Below, piece after piece: positions 28,508 to 37,944 of a stretch of DNA of 64,000 nucleotides; position 1 is the first letter of the stretch; every line of letters begins with the position of its first letter. The stretch spans positions 124,001 to 188,000 of the forward strand of contig NZ_RQES01000018.1 in NCBI RefSeq assembly GCF_004769405.1, in the 5' to 3' direction. The notes below the pieces were generated by a model that saw nothing but the letters and a program-made list of their open reading frames with translations, was not told the DNA's origin and made no database searches. Position numbers and translations under genes: made by a program. The DNA comes from Leptospira selangorensis (GTDB lineage: Bacteria; Spirochaetota; Leptospiria; Leptospirales; Leptospiraceae).

Positions 28508-29773
28508 TTATTGATCCAAGGGCTCGCATTTTTTATAGATATGCACCTTGAAGTATTTTCCCTCCGGAAATTCCTTACGTGTAGGATGATCCGGTTCCGG
28601 TCTTAATTTGAAAAGATCCTTATACTTCCATCCTTTGTTTGCCAATGTTTCTCGGCCAATCTTTTCGAATTCGGACTCTAGGATTCTTCCGGAACAAGAT
28701 AGTAAGATCAGATCTCCTCCAGGTTCCAAATGGGAGAGCGCCTTAGAAATTAGACTACGATATGCCTTTTTACCTGCGGGAATCGAGGCTTGGTTTGGGG
28801 TCAGATTGGGGGGATCTAAAACTATTAAAGAAAATTTTCTATCTTCTAAAAATCCCCAGTCTTGGAATAGATCCGCTCGGACGAGATGATGTTTACCCTT
28901 TGTGAGGATCGTATTCTTCTTTTCGAAATTTAAGATCTCATTCTCCGGCAAAATATGAGATACAAATTCTTCGAGAGCTTCTTTAGCCCCATCAGTGGAT
29001 AAGACAGATTTTGCTCCTACTTCTTCTAAACATACTGAAGTTAAGCCTGTATGTGAAAATAGATGCAGGCAATCTTTGTCGCGTGCTAATTCCGGTTTTT
29101 CTAATATATATTGGCGAAGATTTCGTACATCTAAAAAGAATCCGCCTTTCTGGCCTGGGATCTTAGTTTTCCATTGGACTTGGTTTAGAAAAATTCCTTC
29201 TTCATAAGGAATTTCTTTTTTGCCTCTTAAGAAACGAACAGGCAAAGATTTTTCGGAGCCAATTCTTTGGGGAGAGATCCATACGATTTGTTTTGGAATC
29301 GGTTCTTCCGAATTAGTGGCAGCGGAGTATAGAAGTCGGACTACTAATCTGGAAAATGTTCTTAATGAATTAGAATAGGTTTGGACTACCCAAGTAGATC
29401 CGTACCTGTCCACTGTGACTCCTGGGATGAGATCATTCTCTCCATGCAAAAGTCTATACGCATTTGTTTTTGTTCGGAGTGGTTTTCTAAGTTCTAAAAC
29501 TTTCTCTATCGTTTGTTTTAGTTGGGGAAGTGAGAAATCATTTCCTCTTTGGATGATACGTATTCCGATCGGCCCGGAAGAAGAATAGATCCCGAATCCT
29601 AATGTTTCATTAGTTCCGGAAACAAGCCTCATCCAATCTCCGTCTTGGAATGCGGAGATCGCAGTGGATAATTTTCCGTTTAAGATCCAAGGATGTCCCG
29701 AGTTCAGCACGGACTCGGTTGTTTTGTTGAGTTGGTAACGGCGAAAACGATTCGCTAAGTTGAAATTGGACAA
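28508..29773 (-). CDS. RlmI-like 23S rRNA methyltransferase with PUA domain
   Basis: The first 80 residues resemble a PUA RNA-binding domain (HPWILNGKLSTAISAFQDGDWMRLVSGTNETLGFGIYS). An RNA-binding EEHD-like subdomain follows. The Rossmann domain comes next, with GFFLDVRNLRQYILE, DCLHLFSHTGLTSVCLEEVGAKSVLSTD and LIVLDPPNLT. The length of 421 agrees with RlmI (396), which methylates C5 of cytosine 1962 of 23S rRNA. It is the first gene of a three-gene run of RNA methyltransferases transcribed leftwards. Confidence 0.85.
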   Translation of the reverse strand: MSNFNLANRFRRYQLNKTTESVLNSGHPWILNGKLSTAISAFQDGDWMRLVSGTNETLGFGIYSSSGPIGIRIIQRGNDFSLPQLKQTIEKVLELRKPLRTKTNAYRLLHGENDLIPGVTVDRYGSTWVVQTYSNSLRTFSRLVVRLLYSAATNSEEPIPKQIVWISPQRIGSEKSLPVRFLRGKKEIPYEEGIFLNQVQWKTKIPGQKGGFFLDVRNLRQYILEKPELARDKDCLHLFSHTGLTSVCLEEVGAKSVLSTDGAKEALEEFVSHILPENEILNFEKKNTILTKGKHHLVRADLFQDWGFLEDRKFSLIVLDPPNLTPNQASIPAGKKAYRSLISKALSHLEPGGDLILLSCSGRILESEFEKIGRETLANKGWKYKDLFKLRPEPDHPTRKEFPEGKYFKVHIYKKCEPLDQ

Positions 29774-29822
29774 ACTTAGACATACATAAATGTCTATTTC
29801 TTAAAAGAAACCTCTTTACAAA

Positions 29823-30425
29823 CTAATCGTTCAGAATTTTTGGAACGAGCCCGGATTGAAATATGTCTTGTGCAATCCAAGTTAAAGAACCTTCTCTATC
29901 ATCCAAAGAATGTTTAGTGTGAAGAAAGGGTACTAATAAAATTTCCACAATGGTAGTTCTGCTTCCTGAACCTGAAAATTTTCCAAGTTGTTTACCACTT
30001 TTGTGATATAGGACACCTTCATATTCTAGATTTTTCTTGGACCAGGCAGGTATGATTCCAAGAGTGAAAAAACTTAGGAGTGTTGATATTGAAGATAAAG
30101 GTTTTATTGCACGCTCGCTATTTATATGAACTTCAGCAATATATTCGTATTGTTCGTCCTTATCAGGAACGCTATTAACGAATACGTTGAAATCAACTAA
30201 ACATCTGCACGTAGCCACTGTATTTGTATATCTGTCTATAAAACGTTCATTTTTTCCGGATTCATATTCCAATATCTCTGATTTAACTATGAAGGTGATC
30301 GGCTTCATTAGTTCTTTAGGTTGTTTGGATATTTCGATAGGATTTTCTCGAGAAGTGAAAACCAAACAAAACTGATTAAAGAAAAGTGCGATCAGCAGTA
30401 TTATAATTTTATTAAATTTATTCAT
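29823..30425 (-). CDS. Hypothetical lipoprotein
   Basis: The first 20 residues (MNKFNKIIILLIALFFNQFC) form a lipoprotein signal with Cys20 as the likely modified residue. The 180-residue mature part has no recognised domain; it contains one moderately hydrophobic segment (ISTLLSFFTLGIIPAWS) and resembles small Leptospira lipoproteins of unknown role. Its start overlaps the end of the upstream lipoprotein gene by eight bases, so both are probably made from one message. Confidence 0.65.
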   Translation of the reverse strand: MNKFNKIIILLIALFFNQFCLVFTSRENPIEISKQPKELMKPITFIVKSEILEYESGKNERFIDRYTNTVATCRCLVDFNVFVNSVPDKDEQYEYIAEVHINSERAIKPLSSISTLLSFFTLGIIPAWSKKNLEYEGVLYHKSGKQLGKFSGSGSRTTIVEILLVPFLHTKHSLDDREGSLTWIAQDIFQSGLVPKILND

Positions 30426-31023
30426 GATATTTTACCATAATGCGATCTTTCGTTTTTTTAAGGTCCAAGTCGGGAAGAATTCCCTTAAGTTTTTCCATAC
30501 AGTAAAGCTTATCAGCGTCAATCGACTTAGTTTCGATATTACCGAGTCTGCCAAATGAAACCGTTCCGAAATAATGGATTTCACCGTCTCGTAATTGTAG
30601 CGCTCTTTTTGTAAACATACTTGGTTCGGAGTATAATAGTCTTCTGTCTCTTGCCTTTTCCTCTTCCGTAGGCATTACTCTGTAGTTGATGATACGTAGT
30701 TCCGCCGTATTTCCTATCAAAATTACGCATTCATCTAATTTGGCAGAAGCCTCTTTCGGATCGCGAAAGGGCCTAAAGATAAGTTCAGACGGATTACTGA
30801 AGTTTGGAAGTGAGCCGTCTTTTACTTCGAGGTAGAAATGTACCGGCCCTAAGCCTCCGGCTGGTCGTGTAGATAATCTAAAGAATCCTACCCCAAAAGG
30901 AGTTTTTAATGAGGAAAGATCGGAAGGAGAAATTTCCGATCTTTTAGGAGTGAAGTCACGAATATTCGGAGTGCAGTTAAAGATCAATAGAAGAAGAAAA
31001 ATTAAGATTTCACGTGGCATCAT
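30418..31023 (-). CDS. Hypothetical lipoprotein
   Basis: About 201 residues starting with a short signal peptide (MPREILIFLLLLIFNC) whose Cys is a likely lipid attachment site. The mature part has mixed strands and helices and no recognised domain. I placed the start at the ATG at 31023; a TTG three codons upstream is also in frame. It is coupled to the lipoprotein gene that follows it on the same strand, hinting that the two act together at the cell envelope. Confidence 0.65.
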   Translation of the reverse strand: MMPREILIFLLLLIFNCTPNIRDFTPKRSEISPSDLSSLKTPFGVGFFRLSTRPAGGLGPVHFYLEVKDGSLPNFSNPSELIFRPFRDPKEASAKLDECVILIGNTAELRIINYRVMPTEEEKARDRRLLYSEPSMFTKRALQLRDGEIHYFGTVSFGRLGNIETKSIDADKLYCMEKLKGILPDLDLKKTKDRIMVKYHE

Positions 31024-31162
31024 TTTGACCAAAAGAATTTTTAATATTCCAGTAAAAATGATCCTTAATGTAAAGGCAAATTTCTTAATATGGGGATTTA
31101 GATTTCTTGCTGGGAGGGGAATGAGGAAAGAGACCCGAGCTCAGTTTTATCTTAGAATACAT

Positions 31163-31193
31163 AAAAAAGGACAGAGGAAAAACCCTGTCCTTT
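31163..31193 (-). terminator. Intrinsic terminator of gltA
   Basis: On the minus strand AAAGGACAG pairs with CTGTCCTTT (plus-strand positions 31185-31193 and 31166-31174) around a ten-base loop and is followed by a run of T. It lies 24 bases after the citrate synthase stop codon. Confidence 0.8.
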
Positions 31194-31216
31194 AAAAATA
31201 TCAGCCTTAAAAAATC

Positions 31217-32503
31217 TTACTTTTTCTTAGCGCTGTCGTAAGAAGTGTCAGTTGCGCCGGTGTAGATCTGACGAGGTCTTCCGATTTTCATATCAGGAGA
31301 TTCTATCATTTCTTTCCATTGAGCGATCCAACCAGGAAGACGTCCCATCGCAAACATTACTGTAAACATGTTCACAGGAATTCCAAGTGCACGGTAGATG
31401 ATACCGCTATAGAAGTCCACGTTCGGATACAGTTTTCTTTCTACGAAGTAAGAATCTTTAAGTGCCGCTTCTTCTAATTCTTTAGCGATATCTAATAGAG
31501 GGTCATTTACTCCCAATCTGGAAAGAACTGCGTCGCATGCTTTTTTGATGATCTTAGCACGAGGGTCGAAGTTTTTATAAACCCTGTGTCCGAATCCGGA
31601 AAGACGGAATGCATCATTCTTATCTTTTGCTTTTTCTACGATCTTTTTCACAGGAAGACCGGAAGCTTTGATCTCTAAAAGCATTTCTAATACTTCTTGG
31701 TTTGCTCCACCGTGACGAGGTCCCCAAAGAGCACAGATACCTGCGGAGATTGCTCCATACAAGTTTGCAAGAGAAGAACCGACTAAACGAACAGTAGAAG
31801 TGGAACAGTTTTGTTCGTGGTCAGCGTGAAGGATCAATAGAAGGTTCAGAGCTTTTACGATCTCAGGATCGATATAATATTCTTCGCTTGGAACCGAGAA
31901 CATCATGTTTAAGAAGTTGCTACAATAATCCAGGTGGTTCATCGGGTGAACTGTAGGTTGGCCCAATGATTTTTTGTAAGCGAATGAAGCGATTGTAGGG
32001 AACTTCGCTAAAAGACGAACCATGGAGATATGTCTATGATCTGGATTTTCCGGGTCATAAGAATCTTGGTAATACGTAGAAAGTGAACCGATCATTGTGG
32101 ACATGATCGCCATCGGGTGACCATCTTTCGGGAATCCATTATAAAGACGTTTTAAATCTTCGTGGATCAAAGTGTGCATGGTTAACTCTTTGTCCCATTC
32201 TTGCAGCTCCGTGTCGGAAGGAAGACGGCCGTAGATCAAAAGATAAGCTACTTCGGTGAAGCTAGATTTTTCGGCTAACTGTTCGATCGGGATCCCACGG
32301 TATCTTAAAATTCCTAACTCACCATCCAGGAATGTAACTGCACTAGTGCAGGCTCCGGTGTTTAAATAACCGTTATCTAATGTAATGTATCCTGTTTGTT
32401 GTCTGAGTTTGGAGATATCTATGGCCTTTTCGTTTTCAGTTCCCGTAATGATGGGTAGTTCATATTCTTTACCGTCGATTTTTAAGATTGCGGTGTTTGC
32501 CAT
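31217..32503 (-). CDS. gltA: Citrate synthase (TCA cycle, type II)
   Basis: Citrate synthase condenses acetyl-CoA with oxaloacetate. The 428 residues match the hexameric type II enzymes, which carry an extra N-terminal beta domain (AILKIDGKEYELPIITGTENEKAIDISKLR). Catalytic features visible are ADHEQNCSTSTVRLVGSS, the GFGHRVYKNFDPR loop with the active-site His, and the Asp in PNVDFYSGI. AACAGGAG stands six bases before the ATG. A terminator follows, so it is a single-gene unit. It is distinct from the shorter methylcitrate synthase at 52208-53368, which lacks the N-terminal beta domain. Confidence 0.95.
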   Translation of the reverse strand: MANTAILKIDGKEYELPIITGTENEKAIDISKLRQQTGYITLDNGYLNTGACTSAVTFLDGELGILRYRGIPIEQLAEKSSFTEVAYLLIYGRLPSDTELQEWDKELTMHTLIHEDLKRLYNGFPKDGHPMAIMSTMIGSLSTYYQDSYDPENPDHRHISMVRLLAKFPTIASFAYKKSLGQPTVHPMNHLDYCSNFLNMMFSVPSEEYYIDPEIVKALNLLLILHADHEQNCSTSTVRLVGSSLANLYGAISAGICALWGPRHGGANQEVLEMLLEIKASGLPVKKIVEKAKDKNDAFRLSGFGHRVYKNFDPRAKIIKKACDAVLSRLGVNDPLLDIAKELEEAALKDSYFVERKLYPNVDFYSGIIYRALGIPVNMFTVMFAMGRLPGWIAQWKEMIESPDMKIGRPRQIYTGATDTSYDSAKKK

Positions 32504-32628
32504 TTTTTACTCCTGTTAGATGAATGATATCGGACGAACCGGCATAAGGTAGACCTCAGGACAGAGAGGTGAAATTGAGAACTCGGCCCGGTCCTTAGAA
32601 CTATTTCACGGATCTGAAATTCTAGACA

Positions 32629-32655
32629 ATCCAAAAAAAAGAATCCGTTTTGGAT
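32629..32655 (-). terminator. Probable intrinsic terminator of the lytic transglycosylase gene
   Basis: Read on the minus strand, ATCCAAAA pairs with TTTTGGAT and the second arm is preceded by a run of eight T, immediately after the stop at 32658. The T-run forms part of the stem, so efficiency is uncertain. Confidence 0.45.
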
Positions 32656-32657
32656 GC

Positions 32658-34913
32658 TCAGCGGTTTTTGTACTGCCTTAAACTTTGGTAATTATAATAG
32701 TTCGACGTTACGATCCTGCAATAATCACGGGGTTCTTTTAGAGGAAGTTCTTCCAAAAAATGATTAAAATCTCCGTGATAATGATTTCGTTTCCATTTTC
32801 TGAGATTTCCTGGTCCTCCGTTATAAGCGATTGAGGCCCATTTCAAATCGTTTTCATTAGAAGAGAGAAGGTATTTTAGGAATTTTGCACCCATTTGGAT
32901 AGAAATTTCCGGATCAAAAAGAGAATAAGGACCGAGGCCTAAACCTTGGGCTAACCCTTTCCCCGTAGGTCCCATAATCTGCATAAGACCTCTCGCATTG
33001 GAAGAAGATACGGCATTCTCCTTAAAAAAGGACTCCTGTCTCATCACAGCATAGACAATATCTTCTTCGATCCCGAAAGATTGGGAATAATGAGAAACTA
33101 TATCCCTATGAGGTCTTGGATAGATCCTAGAAGCTAGTTTGGAGGGAAGAAGGATCACATCGTCAGGGATCCTTCTTCTTTTCATTAGATTTCTTGTATG
33201 AAATACCGTAAGATATTGATTGCCGGTAACTTCTCCAAGTGCGGCAAAAATTTCGTCTTTTTCCTCTTCGGACGTTCCTGTTTGTAAAACGAATTTGTCT
33301 ACCAGAGAACTAGCATATGCCATTTCTCCGATATCTAAATATTCTTTAGCGTTTTGTAATAGAGTATTTCCTCTTACCTTGCTATGAGCGGAATCGATCC
33401 GGACATCCAGGGAAAAAGAATCCGGAAAATATGCAAATTCCAGATCTCTTCCAATGATCTTATCCGAATATTTTGGATCACCGGCAGTTAGTGAAAGATA
33501 TTCGAATAATGTATCCTTGTTTCGAAGAGGACTGTCCGGTTTTTGGATAGAAGAAATCTCGGTCGCAAATTCTTCTCGTATAACTCTGGTATAATAAGAA
33601 CCTGGAATGAATTTATAATAAGATCTTAACCAAGAAAGAAGTTCATCCTGTTTTCCTTTGGATTTTAAACTTCTCAAATACCAATACACCAATCTACCTT
33701 TTACGGGAAGATTGGGGATCCTTTTTAAAGCCTCTTTCCAATACGACTCTTCTAAAAAATTAGAATGGTCACCTACCAAAAGATCGATCAGTTCATCTTG
33801 TCGGATCAGATTATACGGATTTTTTTCGAGAGAAGATAGAAGTCCGTTAAAATATTTATCCCTTTCTCCCAACCGTTTATAAGCCCTTGCATAAGCGTAT
33901 TCCACGGACTCGGAAGAAGAAAGATTCGTCTTTTCTAATAGATCCAAACCCGATTTTGCAAGGTTTTGATTGGAAAGTTCCACAGACATTGCCGCAGTAA
34001 ACTCAGGAAAATATTCCGCATAATATTTATGTCTGGAAAAAAGAGAAGAAAGTCTCTCCGGATAATACCCGACTAAACCTCTCGCTGCAGCCTTCCAACT
34101 TTCCGGCCTTTCGAAAACGATAGAGCTGAAATATTGATGGGAGGATATAAAAGTTTTTTTATCACTCGCATCCAAAAAAGGAAGGAATAGTACTCCTTTT
34201 TCCAAAGGGATCTGTTTATAAAAGGATTCTCCCTTCCAAGTCCTTAAATCGGTATAAATATCTTTTTTAACGTAAGAAGGAACGTTTGCATCTTCTGCGA
34301 GAGCGTATAAAAGATTTTCTCCCTTCTGTACTTCTCCGAATTTGTATAATGCCTTGGCGTATCTGTAATAAGCCATGGCTCCGAAATATTCTTTTTTATC
34401 TTTTTCGGAAAAACTTTCGGCGTAATCTTTGGCTTCTTTAAATTCTCCATTTTCATAATGGATGCGGAGAATTTCCCCAATAACATTTTTATAAATAGGA
34501 TCATACTCGGGAGGGAGTTTTTTGAGATAAGAAATAAGTTCGGAGGAAGATAAACTTTTTCTTTTTACCATTTCCTCATACAATTTCCAAAAACTCATTT
34601 TGGAGACCGCATTCATAGGAGGGAGTGGATTCTTGATCAGACTATGAAGTTCGTCCTTGGTTACACCAACTACGAGTCTCCCCTTTAAAAGAGAGACTAG
34701 ATATCTGAATTTATTGCCCTCGTCCCCGTCAGGATGTGTTTCATGGAAACGAACTAGAGCATAAACCTCGGATTCTTTGGAAGGGGATCTTTCCCTGAAA
34801 ATCCTACGTATTTTTTCTAAACTATAGGATTTGACCAAGTATTTTAGGTCGTCGTCCGCAAAAAGACTGCCGACAACTAGAAACGGGAGTAACCCCAGAA
34901 TCGTTTTTTTCAT
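32658..34913 (-). CDS. slt: Soluble lytic murein transglycosylase
   Basis: The enzyme cleaves peptidoglycan glycan strands with 1,6-anhydro product formation in the periplasm. A signal peptide is seen at residues 1-19 (MKKTILGLLPFLVVGSLFA). A long alpha-superhelical region with TPR-like helices occupies about 20-590. The C-terminal SLT domain starts near 600 (YSQSFGIEEDIVYAVMRQESFF), with the catalytic Glu at about 627 and the typical SSNARGLMQIMGPTGKGLA and SIAYNGGPGNLRKW motifs. The 751 residues compare with 645 in E. coli Slt70. It is monocistronic with a terminator-like element downstream, and diverges from the gene at 34971. Confidence 0.9.
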   Translation of the reverse strand: MKKTILGLLPFLVVGSLFADDDLKYLVKSYSLEKIRRIFRERSPSKESEVYALVRFHETHPDGDEGNKFRYLVSLLKGRLVVGVTKDELHSLIKNPLPPMNAVSKMSFWKLYEEMVKRKSLSSSELISYLKKLPPEYDPIYKNVIGEILRIHYENGEFKEAKDYAESFSEKDKKEYFGAMAYYRYAKALYKFGEVQKGENLLYALAEDANVPSYVKKDIYTDLRTWKGESFYKQIPLEKGVLFLPFLDASDKKTFISSHQYFSSIVFERPESWKAAARGLVGYYPERLSSLFSRHKYYAEYFPEFTAAMSVELSNQNLAKSGLDLLEKTNLSSSESVEYAYARAYKRLGERDKYFNGLLSSLEKNPYNLIRQDELIDLLVGDHSNFLEESYWKEALKRIPNLPVKGRLVYWYLRSLKSKGKQDELLSWLRSYYKFIPGSYYTRVIREEFATEISSIQKPDSPLRNKDTLFEYLSLTAGDPKYSDKIIGRDLEFAYFPDSFSLDVRIDSAHSKVRGNTLLQNAKEYLDIGEMAYASSLVDKFVLQTGTSEEEKDEIFAALGEVTGNQYLTVFHTRNLMKRRRIPDDVILLPSKLASRIYPRPHRDIVSHYSQSFGIEEDIVYAVMRQESFFKENAVSSSNARGLMQIMGPTGKGLAQGLGLGPYSLFDPEISIQMGAKFLKYLLSSNENDLKWASIAYNGGPGNLRKWKRNHYHGDFNHFLEELPLKEPRDYCRIVTSNYYNYQSLRQYKNR

Positions 34914-34970
34914 GCGATTCTTCTCTCTTAATCTGCCTTAAAAAGGGTTCAACTCCAAAAAGGAGTCTTT

Positions 34971-36251
34971 ATGCATATATCGGTATCAAATACAGAATGG
35001 CCTGAAATAACTTTAAGGCATCCGGACTTCGAAAGTAAAAAACAGGATCGAAAACCTGATACGGAAGTCATTCGACTCAAAACAAAAATTTTAGATCATT
35101 ATAGCGGAAGTATCCTGACACATTTGAGACCCTCTCATTGTTTCAGATCGGACTTATTCGGTAGATTTGTATTCCATTCTCCTCGCCTAGATTGGATCAG
35201 GGAAGATGGAATCACTGAAAGGGAAGAAAAACTTCTCCGCTTATTTTTCCAGGAGTTGTTGGATGAGTTGAAAGGAAATCTGGTATGGGATCCTGAACTA
35301 TTCTTCTTATGTTCTGCGTTCTTACTTTGTGAGGATCGGATCAGAGATTACCAAGAATTGGTAGATTCTTTCGGAGAGGATCTGAAAGAAGCAAAAGAAG
35401 GAAGAAGATTATTATACTTTATAGATGCGATCTCTGAATCCGAAAGTTTTCTGAAAGAAGGTCTGGAAAGAAAAGAAAGGATTGCGTATCGCCACAAACA
35501 ACAAGGGCTTAACCAAGAAGAACAGAATGAATTATTCGATCTGGTGATTTCCTCCCAAGAGCCGGATCTGGCAGGGCTTGCTTATTTCTATTTCAAGGAT
35601 AAAAAAGAAGGGATCCGAAACATAAAGGCTTTGGATGCAAACATTTCGAGAAGGATCGAAGAATTTTCCAGAACGGAAGCCGACTTCTTCTTAGATCATT
35701 ATTCTCTCAGACATCCTATCCTGGATAGATTTTTCTTAGTTAAAAAATGTAAACCGAGAGACTTCGTATTCGAATGGATCTTGGAAGAAAAAAAGAAAAA
35801 TGGAAGAGAAGAATTAAAGGAAACTCTACGTGATTCCATCCAAGAAGGAAGTGATGATTCTTTATTCGAGCGTTATAAGATCTTAAAAGAACAAGGGATG
35901 TCTTACACACTCAGACCATTCGAACTTTTAGTGCTTTGGAATTCCACAGTAGCCGGAGAATTGGATTCTGAAATGATCGGAGTCAGGGCCCAAACCCCGG
36001 GTTCCTACCTGACCCAAAGGGCAATCGCTGTCCAAGAATTTAAGGACAAAAAATTCGATATATTTAGGGAAAGATTACTACTAACAGGAAGATTCCAATA
36101 TTCTCCTGAGATGGTTTACCTGAAAGCGGTCTCTCTTTTGGAAACCGGACCTGTAGAAGAAGGTGTACAACTAATGGAATCTTTGGTGCACAAATTTCCA
36201 CAGTCTGATTTTTTAAGATTGGTTTTGGACAGGTATAAGAGCAAAACTTAA
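34971..36251 (+). CDS. Conserved hypothetical protein, helical
   Basis: A 426-residue soluble protein, strongly charged and predicted almost entirely helical, with no signal peptide and no catalytic motif I recognise. The C-terminal part (MVYLKAVSLLETGPVEEGVQLMESLVHKFPQSDFLRLVLD) looks like a TPR pair, which suggests a protein-protein adaptor. It diverges from the lytic transglycosylase gene 57 bases away. A 12-base palindrome (TTGCTCGAGCAA, 36265-36276) separates it from the next gene. Confidence 0.6.
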   Translation: MHISVSNTEWPEITLRHPDFESKKQDRKPDTEVIRLKTKILDHYSGSILTHLRPSHCFRSDLFGRFVFHSPRLDWIREDGITEREEKLLRLFFQELLDELKGNLVWDPELFFLCSAFLLCEDRIRDYQELVDSFGEDLKEAKEGRRLLYFIDAISESESFLKEGLERKERIAYRHKQQGLNQEEQNELFDLVISSQEPDLAGLAYFYFKDKKEGIRNIKALDANISRRIEEFSRTEADFFLDHYSLRHPILDRFFLVKKCKPRDFVFEWILEEKKKNGREELKETLRDSIQEGSDDSLFERYKILKEQGMSYTLRPFELLVLWNSTVAGELDSEMIGVRAQTPGSYLTQRAIAVQEFKDKKFDIFRERLLLTGRFQYSPEMVYLKAVSLLETGPVEEGVQLMESLVHKFPQSDFLRLVLDRYKSKT

Positions 36252-36308
36252 GGGAAGAATGTTCTTGCTCGAGCAATAAGTATTTTCTAAAATTTGCACT
36301 AAGACCCT

Positions 36309-37079
36309 ATGGCAATCACCCAAGAACAGATTCTAGAACTCCAAAGACATCAGAAGATGATCCAACAATTGGAGAAAATCCAAAGATTGTCCAAAAATGA
36401 CGAACAGAAATACAGGGTTTCCAGGGATCTGGAAAAATATAGAAATCGGATGAGGGAAATTTCTCCGGAAGGAATTCCGGACAATCTCGAAACCGCCGCA
36501 GAGCAGATCCGCATGTTCCGTGAGAATCCGGACGCCGCTGGAAGGATCTTGGCCAAATATCCTATCATGAAAATTTCTCCGAATTCTAACGATACCGAGG
36601 TGAATCAGATCGGGACCTGGATCAATGTATTGGATCGAGAGTATCTTCCTATATTAAATGAAACTCATATTCGTTTCGACTTCTCTCACGGGAATGAGAA
36701 GGACGGAGTGGTCAAACATATGGAGAATATTCGTCGGAACATCAAGGTTTTGACGGAGACGATCGAAGAATACCAGGCTGCTGAAAAACAAGATTTCAGA
36801 GAACAGCTAAGCCGGATGAAAAATAAACAAACCCGTATTTTTATCGCGGAAGCTTTCGAAATGTTCCAAAAGTTTAATGAATTCCTCTCCAAGGTCTTAG
36901 GCGAATTTAAAGCGGGCGGGGGAGTTATTATGAATTTAGAAGACAAGATAACTTTCAATTCTAGATTCGAGAAGGCCACCGAGTTGGAAGGCAAGTCCAT
37001 TCCGGAAGCCTTGGACGAATTTAGGGAATTCACTGCAGAAGTTTTAGATCGGATCAACGTTCCGAATATCAAACATTGA
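36309..37079 (+). CDS. Conserved hypothetical coiled-coil protein
   Basis: A 256-residue soluble protein with an N-terminal coiled coil (ITQEQILELQRHQKMIQQLEKIQRLSKNDEQKYRVSRDLEKY) and a helical remainder. No membrane segment or domain is recognised. Spirochaete genomes have many such proteins. The gene ends with TGA overlapping the TTG of the degraded acetyltransferase gene, suggesting the two were once an operon. Confidence 0.65.
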   Translation: MAITQEQILELQRHQKMIQQLEKIQRLSKNDEQKYRVSRDLEKYRNRMREISPEGIPDNLETAAEQIRMFRENPDAAGRILAKYPIMKISPNSNDTEVNQIGTWINVLDREYLPILNETHIRFDFSHGNEKDGVVKHMENIRRNIKVLTETIEEYQAAEKQDFREQLSRMKNKQTRIFIAEAFEMFQKFNEFLSKVLGEFKAGGGVIMNLEDKITFNSRFEKATELEGKSIPEALDEFREFTAEVLDRINVPNIKH

Positions 37080-37379
37080 TAAATACTAAAATCAGAAAAC
37101 TTTCTTCGAATGAATCTCCACCTATGGATCTGCTACTTCTCGCAGATCCAAATGAAAAAATTGGTGCTCCATGCGATTTCCCAGGCAAGAGAAGAAGGTT
37201 TTCATACCCTCGAAATTGGGACAGGGAACGCTGGAATCGGCCAATTAGGTTTATACCAAAAATGTGGGTTTCGAATTACTGGGATCGATTTCGATTTTTT
37301 TACCAAAAATTATCCGGAACCAATCTACGAGAACGGGATCCACTGCCGGGACATGATCCGATTGAGTCTGGATCTGTAA
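37076..37379 (+). pseudogene. Broken GNAT acetyltransferase (internal deletion plus frameshift)
   Basis: The N-terminal part of a YvbK-like GNAT acetyltransferase is read in one frame from 37076 (IRKLSSNESPPMDLLLLADPNEK). The C-terminal part follows in the next frame from about 37152 (KKLVLHAISQAREEGFHTLE, then IEIGTGN-like and YQKCGFRITGIDFDFF, ending at 37379). Intact relatives have about 60 residues between these parts, covering the central strands and most of the acetyl-CoA loop. Here the two parts meet at AAATGAAAAAATTG. The gene has therefore lost its core and its frame and cannot make an active enzyme. Readthrough in the first frame would yield an unrelated tail to 37435. Confidence 0.8.
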
Positions 37380-37483
37380 AAATAGCTTCCAGTTTAAAAA
37401 ATTCCTTTTCGGAAGGGGCGGGTCCGGTTTATTAGTGTATAAACCGAAAACCTGCGGTCTTTCGCAAATAGGATTTTATATTC

Positions 37484-37927
37484 ATGGCACTTGTTAAGAA
37501 CTCCTCCGAAGTTACAAACTCCACAATCGGCGAAAATTCCTACTTTAACGGAAAATTCTTCATCAATGGATCCTTAAAGATTGATGGAAAGTTCGAAGGA
37601 AAATCTCTTCAAGCGGAACAATTGTATATCGGAGCTTCCGGTAAGGTTCGCACAAACATCACTGCAGCCAGCGTCATTATAGAAGGTATCGTAATCGGAA
37701 ATATCACCGCTCGTAACAGAGTGATGCTTCTTCCTACTTCCAGAATTTTGGGAGATATCCGCACACCGGAATTGATCATCCAAAACGGAGTAGTGCTCGA
37801 AGGACGTTGTATCATTTCCAGCGACCTGAAACATTCCAATAAAGATCATATCGAATTGGAATACGCTAAGGATTCCTTAACCTTAGAAAGACTTTTCGGT
37901 AAACAAACAGCAGCTAAGGAAGCTTAA
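37484..37927 (+). CDS. Bactofilin
   Basis: A 147-residue bactofilin (DUF583), a self-assembling cytoskeletal protein. The core is a right-handed beta-helix of regularly spaced strands, seen in FNGKFFINGSLKIDGKFEGK, QLYIGASGKVRTNITAASVIIEG and NITARNRVMLLPTSRILGDI, with short disordered tails at both ends. In spirochaetes bactofilins influence cell shape and helicity. It is followed 17 bases later by pdxA in the same direction. Confidence 0.93.
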   Translation: MALVKNSSEVTNSTIGENSYFNGKFFINGSLKIDGKFEGKSLQAEQLYIGASGKVRTNITAASVIIEGIVIGNITARNRVMLLPTSRILGDIRTPELIIQNGVVLEGRCIISSDLKHSNKDHIELEYAKDSLTLERLFGKQTAAKEA

Positions 37928-37944
37928 TCTTCCCGGTATAGGCC

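Noticed and set aside
31217..32503. gltA as a second methylcitrate synthase
   Set aside because: It has the N-terminal beta domain of type II citrate synthase and is far from the prp genes, while a better PrpC candidate lies inside the prp run.
37076..37435. 119-codon frame as a real gene
   Set aside because: Only the first 29 residues resemble a protein family; the rest is out-of-frame reading of the acetyltransferase end.
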